A stretch of 64,000 bases of DNA from Candidatus Micrarchaeota archaeon (lineage in GTDB: Archaea > Micrarchaeota > Micrarchaeia > Micrarchaeales > Micrarchaeaceae): assembly GCA_028866575.1 (NCBI GenBank), contig JAGWHU010000004.1, positions 49,274 to 113,273 of the forward strand. The letters run 5' to 3'. The position numbers and the translations under genes are program-made. Shown piece after piece: positions 59,737 through 64,000 of this stretch. The notes beneath the pieces were generated by a model, which ran no database searches, had not been told where the DNA came from, and saw only the letters and a list, made by a program, of their open reading frames with translations. The first letter of the stretch is position 1, and each line of letters starts with the position of its first letter.

Positions 59737-61068
59737 CTGGATGTAACGGTCTTCGATAGGGCATTGACCGGCTATTCGTTGTCCGTGCACATAATACTAG
59801 CATCGATAGGGATAGCCCTGCCTGTCATAATGCTGCTTGCGGAATATGTCAGCATAAGGTTCAACGACAAGGATTTCGAGTTGCTTTCAAAGAGGATTTC
59901 AATAGCATTTGTGATACTGTTCGCGCTTGGAACGGCATCAGGCACTCTTGTGGCGCTGGAGCTGCTGCTCGTATGGCCGAAGTTCATGGCCTTCATATCC
60001 CAGGTGGCGATACTTCCATTTTACATAGAGGTCTTCGCGTTCTTCATGGAGTCGATATTCATAGGCATATACATCTATTCGTGGGGGAAGTTCAGGAACA
60101 GGATGCTGCACCTTGCTTCCGGAATACCCATAGCAGTTGGAGGTGCATTGTCGGCCGTCCTGATAACGATGATAAACGCTTTCATGAACACGCCGAACGG
60201 TTTCGATGTCCAGGCATACCTGAAGGGCGGCACCATAACCGGCGTTATGCCGTTCGCGGTATTCTCCACCCCTTCAACAGCGCTCGAGGTCAGCCACGTG
60301 CTCGCCACCGCCTACCTTGCCGGCATACTCATATTCGTGGCGTATATGGCGTTCATGCTGTCAAGGACAGGCGCGGAAAACAGCAAGAGGTACTACAGGA
60401 AGGCAATAAGACTGGCCATGGTTGTCGGAATAATAGCGCTGGCAGCATCAATCGTCACGGGGCTTATGTCCATATCCGCGCTGATGCATCTGCAGCCCGA
60501 GAAATTTGCCGCGATAGAGGGCAACATATATCCGCAGTCCTATGCCCCTGAAAGGATCGGCGGCATACCGGTAAACGGATCCCTGGAATACTACATAGCG
60601 CTGCCCAGCATGCAGAGCATACTTGCAACGGGCAGCGCCTCCGGTGCGGTTCCTGGCCTAAGCAGCTATCCAAGAAGCACATGGCCTCCTTTGATAATAC
60701 ACCTCATGTTCGACCTAATGTTCGGCGCCGCTGTTCTTCTCGGGCTCATATTCGCATACGTGGTTCTGCAGTATCTTATCAAGAGGCGGCCGTTGTACAG
60801 CAGGCTTTGCCTTTGGCTGCTAATGCTAAGCGGTCTTCTGTCCGTTTTCGCGCTGGAGGACGGCTGGATAATGGAGGAGCTCGGAAGGCAGCCATGGATA
60901 ATATACAACGTGATGCTGGTGAGCCAGGCAGCTAACCAGGCGCATGCGCTATCGCCAGTTGCGATGTTCATATTCGCATTCTACATCGCAGTGCTTCCGG
61001 CTACCGTATTTGCGATATTGAGGATATTCAAGGGAAGGCCCCTTGAAGGTGAACTGGCGAGCAGATGA
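59737..61068 (+). CDS. cydA: Cytochrome bd oxidase subunit I
   Basis: About 443 residues from CTG 59737, which follows AAGGTG at good spacing; the first standard start is TTG 59764. The earlier start restores VTVFDRALTGYSLSVH, matching the conserved N-terminal RxxFAxT..H region of CydA with the heme ligand His. Q-loop QPEKFAAIEG and the final GRQPWII, with a heme-ligand His in TPSTALEVSHV, identify the quinol oxidase. It reduces oxygen to water using quinol without proton pumping. The ATGA overlap with cydB shows one operon. Confidence 0.92.
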   Translation: MDVTVFDRALTGYSLSVHIILASIGIALPVIMLLAEYVSIRFNDKDFELLSKRISIAFVILFALGTASGTLVALELLLVWPKFMAFISQVAILPFYIEVFAFFMESIFIGIYIYSWGKFRNRMLHLASGIPIAVGGALSAVLITMINAFMNTPNGFDVQAYLKGGTITGVMPFAVFSTPSTALEVSHVLATAYLAGILIFVAYMAFMLSRTGAENSKRYYRKAIRLAMVVGIIALAASIVTGLMSISALMHLQPEKFAAIEGNIYPQSYAPERIGGIPVNGSLEYYIALPSMQSILATGSASGAVPGLSSYPRSTWPPLIIHLMFDLMFGAAVLLGLIFAYVVLQYLIKRRPLYSRLCLWLLMLSGLLSVFALEDGWIMEELGRQPWIIYNVMLVSQAANQAHALSPVAMFIFAFYIAVLPATVFAILRIFKGRPLEGELASR

Positions 61069-61976
61069 ACCTGTTATATTCCGTGAACTACCTGATATTC
61101 TCGGTATTCCTTACGCTGCTCATGCTGGAGATCGGTCTTGCGCTGGTAAGCCTGGCAGGCTCCGAGAGGTACAAGGACAGGATAGCCAAAATCATAAACC
61201 CGATATGGGAGGTAACGGGAACCTTCGCCATATTCTACGTTGTAAATTTCGAGGTAAGCTACCCGTTGGTGCTGGGCATTGTCGGCACCGCATACGCCGT
61301 TCCATTGCTGGTTGCTGCGATATTCCTCATAATAAGGAACGTCCTGCTTGCGCTCCGGGACTACGTTGGTTACGGGAAGCAATGGCCCAGGATAGTATAT
61401 CCAATGTCCACGATAGTCGCAGGCGCATTGGCGATATCCGTCCTGAGCTCCGGGGTAAGCGGCATGGGGATAAATCTGGCAAATGGTGCCATAAACGCAT
61501 CCTTCATATTCAACCCCTTCAATCTGCTTATCATACTGTCAATAATCCTGTTATCGTTCTCGCTTGCCAACGGCATAATAAAGGTAGACAGGTTCCATAA
61601 AGCCGGCATGATATCTGAAATCCTCGGATTCGCAATAGCGGCAATTGCCTCTTACGTTTATCTGCCGGGATTCCTGAAAGGCCAACAGACTAGTACGCTT
61701 TTAATCATTGTATCCCTAATAGTGTTAATAGCTGCGATAGCGCTTCAGGCGATTAAGGCCAAATACGCGGGTCCATTCAATGCGGTTTTTGTCGCGTTGC
61801 TCATAAACCTTTTCGGCGCCTCGATATACCCATACGTGTTCGGCACAGCCAACATAATGAATTATGCGGCAAGCAATGCGCTTGCAAGCCCTGAACTGCT
61901 GATAACGACGATAGGGGGCACGATGGTAGCACTTTCACTGATAGTGCTTATATACGTCAATTATGTAAAGAAATGA
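61065..61976 (+). CDS. cydB: Cytochrome bd oxidase subunit II
   Basis: 303 residues, about eight membrane helices, four-base overlap with cydA. It resembles archaeal CydB-like proteins: NYLIFSVFLTLLMLEIGLAL, AKIINPIWEVTGTFAIFYVV and RNVLLALRDYVG. It lacks heme ligands, as expected for subunit II. Shorter than the bacterial 380 residues. No CydX-like gene is obvious. Confidence 0.82.
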   Translation: MNLLYSVNYLIFSVFLTLLMLEIGLALVSLAGSERYKDRIAKIINPIWEVTGTFAIFYVVNFEVSYPLVLGIVGTAYAVPLLVAAIFLIIRNVLLALRDYVGYGKQWPRIVYPMSTIVAGALAISVLSSGVSGMGINLANGAINASFIFNPFNLLIILSIILLSFSLANGIIKVDRFHKAGMISEILGFAIAAIASYVYLPGFLKGQQTSTLLIIVSLIVLIAAIALQAIKAKYAGPFNAVFVALLINLFGASIYPYVFGTANIMNYAASNALASPELLITTIGGTMVALSLIVLIYVNYVKK

Positions 61977-62009
61977 AAGATGCAAAAAAGATTTATTAGA
62001 AGGGATTTT

Positions 62010-63440
62010 ATGATTAAAAAAATAACAGATTATATTTGGGAGGTGGAAAAAGAAGGAAATATGAATGTTCCTATACGTATATACGCAAATGAGACTATTA
62101 GGAGTACTATAGAAAAAGATAGAACATTAAAACAAGCGCTGAATGCATCGACACTTCCATCAATAGTAAAACATATGCTTTTAATGCCGGACATGCACGA
62201 AGGTTATTCGTTTCCAATAGGTGGTGTAGCTGCATTTGATGCAGAAAGCGGTATAATATCACCTGGTGCGATCGGATTTGATATCAACTGCGGGGTAAGA
62301 CTAATAAAGACCAATCTTACTGTTAAAGATATCAAGCCAAAAATGAGTAAACTCATGGACCTGCTTGCAAAGAATGTCCCAAGTGGAGTGGGGAGCAAGA
62401 TAAACCTGGGGTTTACACAAAAGGACTTGGAAAACGTCGCAGTGGAGGGCGTTGGCTACATGGTCGACAAAGGGTTCGGCTTCTCAGACGATGTTGACCA
62501 TATAGAGGAATATGGTATGATAAAAGGTGCGGATTTCAGCAAGGTAAGCCAACTTGCAAAGAAAAGAGGTATCAATCATTTAGGGACTCTTGGCGCGGGG
62601 AATCATTTCCTTGAGGTTCAGCGCATAGATCAAACATTCGATGAGAAAATAGCAAAGGGATTCGGCCTTGAAAAGGACAACGTGACCATACTGGTACACA
62701 GCGGATCTCGCGGCTTTGGCCACCAGATATGCAGCGATTACCTTAGGCTATTTGCAGAATATCAACAAAAGAACAACATAAAACTTCCAGATCCTGAACT
62801 CAGCTATGCCTTTGTCAATTCGAAAGAGGCAGAATCATATCTGGGCGCGATGAGATGTGCTGTAAACTTCGCGTTCACAAACAGGCAGATAATGACGGAT
62901 TCGATAAGGAAGACCTTTGCGGAGATATTCGGAAAAAGCCCAGAAGAGCTTGGGATGGAGCTGCTATACGACGTCGCTCACAACATTGCAAAGCTGGAGG
63001 AGCACGAGGTCGACGGAAAGAGGATGAAGCTGTACGTGCACAGGAAGGGCGCGACAAGGGCTTTCGGCCCCGGAAGAGATGATATACCCAAAAAGTACAG
63101 GGATTTAGGACAACCAGTTCTCATACCAGGAAGCATGGGCAGCGCGAGCTACGTGCTCGCCGGAAGAAAGGAGGCAATGCAGGAAACGTTTGGTTCCTCG
63201 TGCCACGGCTCTGGAAGAGTCATGTCAAGGCATCAGGCAATAAGGGAGATACCTACGTCCAGGACGCTCAACGACCTGAAGAGCAAGGGCATAGAACTAA
63301 GGGTAAGGGACAGGAAGCTGATAAGCGAAGAAGCTGAATGGGCATACAAGGACGTCAACGACGTTGTAAGAAGCATAGAAGGCGCAAAGATATCCAATAT
63401 TGTGGCGAAGCTCGTGCCTTTGGGCGTTGCTAAAGGTTAG
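62010..63440 (+). CDS. rtcB: RNA-splicing ligase RtcB
   Basis: 476 residues from ATG 62010, preceded by a GA-rich ribosome-binding stretch; ATG 61980 is possible. LMPDMHEGYSFPIGGVAAFD, GFDINCGVRLIKTNL, GTLGAGNHFLEVQ, LVHSGSRGFGHQ and the GMP-binding His in HRKGATRAFGPG are all kept. No intein. It joins tRNA halves after intron removal and this window has three intron-bearing tRNAs. The first 400 bases are AT-richer than the rest. Confidence 0.96.
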   Translation: MIKKITDYIWEVEKEGNMNVPIRIYANETIRSTIEKDRTLKQALNASTLPSIVKHMLLMPDMHEGYSFPIGGVAAFDAESGIISPGAIGFDINCGVRLIKTNLTVKDIKPKMSKLMDLLAKNVPSGVGSKINLGFTQKDLENVAVEGVGYMVDKGFGFSDDVDHIEEYGMIKGADFSKVSQLAKKRGINHLGTLGAGNHFLEVQRIDQTFDEKIAKGFGLEKDNVTILVHSGSRGFGHQICSDYLRLFAEYQQKNNIKLPDPELSYAFVNSKEAESYLGAMRCAVNFAFTNRQIMTDSIRKTFAEIFGKSPEELGMELLYDVAHNIAKLEEHEVDGKRMKLYVHRKGATRAFGPGRDDIPKKYRDLGQPVLIPGSMGSASYVLAGRKEAMQETFGSSCHGSGRVMSRHQAIREIPTSRTLNDLKSKGIELRVRDRKLISEEAEWAYKDVNDVVRSIEGAKISNIVAKLVPLGVAKG

Positions 63441-63538
63441 TTTGAATCCCGGCGAGGGCGTTACCAAATTTTGTCGTCGAAAAATCTTACTGGTTAACAT
63501 CCCCGACTTTTCGGATTTATGGCGAAATAATTACCTTG

Positions 63539-63838
63539 TTATGCTTTTGCGGTTTTATGTTTTTTAGATCCACGTAGCATTCCGGCCTCGTAAATGCGCC
63601 TGCGTCTCAAGAGATCGTCCAGATAAGAGTTCAACGGATTTTTTTCTGGTTTCTTTTCGATGGCTCTCTCTATAACTTCTATAGCACCGTCGTAGTCTCG
63701 TTTTGCTTCGAGGGTTGCCGATCTAAGCATAAGATTATTAGGGTGTCTTTGCTGCATTAGTTTTAGTCCCTCTTCTGCAGACCATGTCCTTTCTTCATGA
63801 GTTGAGTTTTTATGTTTCGTAACTTTTCTTTTTTGCAT
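63539..63838 (-). CDS. Small hypothetical helical protein
   Basis: 99 residues, very basic. SAEEGLKLMQQRHPNNLMLRSATLEAKRDYDGAIEVIERAIEKKPEKNP resembles one and a half TPR-like helix pairs by its parts. Ends SKKHKTAKA. AT-rich. Convergent with rtcB; function unknown. Confidence 0.5.
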   Translation of the reverse strand: MQKRKVTKHKNSTHEERTWSAEEGLKLMQQRHPNNLMLRSATLEAKRDYDGAIEVIERAIEKKPEKNPLNSYLDDLLRRRRIYEAGMLRGSKKHKTAKA

Positions 63839-63870
63839 ATTAATCCTTTTTTTAATATTTAGGCAAGAAT

Positions 63871-63956
63871 TCCACGACTTTTAAGTCGTTGGATGAATTG
63901 CACAATTTATCTATTCCTTATTATTGAATTCTTATCAATGGTGGCGTTAGCCACCA
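63871..63956. other. Two strong hairpins near the window edge
   Basis: ACGACTT-TT-AAGTCGT (63875-63890, extended outward by partial pairing) and TGGTGGC-GTTA-GCCACCA (63939-63956) lie in AT-rich DNA upstream of the small minus-strand gene. They could be an untranslated-region structure or part of a small RNA, but the window ends before this can be judged. Confidence 0.3.
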
Positions 63957-64000
63957 GAGACAAGATCCCATGAATAGTGTAAACAATACAAATAATATAA

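Noticed and set aside
63430..63475. tRNA-like sequence GTTTGAATCCCGG after rtcB
   Set aside because: It looks like part of a T-arm but no matching stem, acceptor or anticodon arm can be drawn, so it is at most a fragment.
3105..63485. Motif TTTGTCGTCG followed by A-rich sequence seen near 3108, 63471 and inverted near 18676
   Set aside because: Three short AT-flanked matches in 64 kb, with no common gene context; probably chance, though a genome-wide count would decide.
1..64000. CRISPR arrays, rRNA genes, inteins, replication origin
   Set aside because: No regularly spaced repeats, no rRNA-like sequence, no intein blocks in topA, leuS, ileS, valS or rtcB, and no clustered origin-box repeats were seen.

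Overview
The window is archaeal chromosome. It carries GatD/GatE (the archaeal Glu-tRNA(Gln) amidotransferase), RNA polymerase Rpb4, a TBP-type factor, ribosomal proteins eL21, eS1 and uS15, RtcB, Nre, archaeal type IA topoisomerase and ATP-dependent DNA ligase, intron-bearing tRNAs, a C/D-box guide RNA and TATA-type promoters 24-29 nt upstream of several start codons. Short intergenic spaces, small proteins, cytochrome bd and disrupted tRNA genes suggest a DPANN archaeon, perhaps of the Micrarchaeota/ARMAN type. That placement is inference; no rRNA gene is present to test it.

Layout. 1-4613 is an AT-rich accessory region ending at the 3' end of tRNA-Thr: the tail of a type I restriction HsdR, a YgjP-like metallopeptidase, an OLD-family nuclease, a small unknown gene and a tyrosine integrase. 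4860-14231 holds a beta-helix surface protein, DNA ligase, a regulator, a secretion-ATPase-like protein without a P-loop, tRNA-His, an HD phosphohydrolase, a KaiC-peroxiredoxin fusion and pyrE. 14295-17008 is mostly AT-rich, with a toxin-antitoxin pair and unknown genes, ending at tRNA-Met, whose 3' end is duplicated twice inside it. 17077-27820 contains tRNA-Gly, an mtaB-gatD-gatE operon and an unusual IleRS. 27900-29900 is another AT-rich island with an Lrp-like protein.

The rest is mainly core genome: pepQ, nre, moxR, rpoF-DUF655, eL21, a single-repeat TBP, a candidate small RNA, trmI-topA, an SMR/EamA pair, and a minus-strand translation cluster (leuS, HAD, TRAM, valS, uS15, eS1). Then follow superoxide dismutase, an A24 peptidase, pyrF, a pilin-like protein and UbiA sharing one symmetric TATA box, a glycosyltransferase, a GH-type glucosidase, a full DXR (bacterial isoprenoid pathway), a C/D sRNA, cydAB and rtcB.

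Functional links: three of the four tRNAs have introns and rtcB, the exon-joining ligase, is nearby. SOD, the KaiC-peroxiredoxin fusion and cytochrome bd point to oxygen exposure. Most striking are the KaiC-peroxiredoxin fusion, an archaeal DXR, an IleRS with HIGH changed to GAHH and KMSKS lost, and a half-size TBP together with a palindromic TATA box serving two divergent genes.
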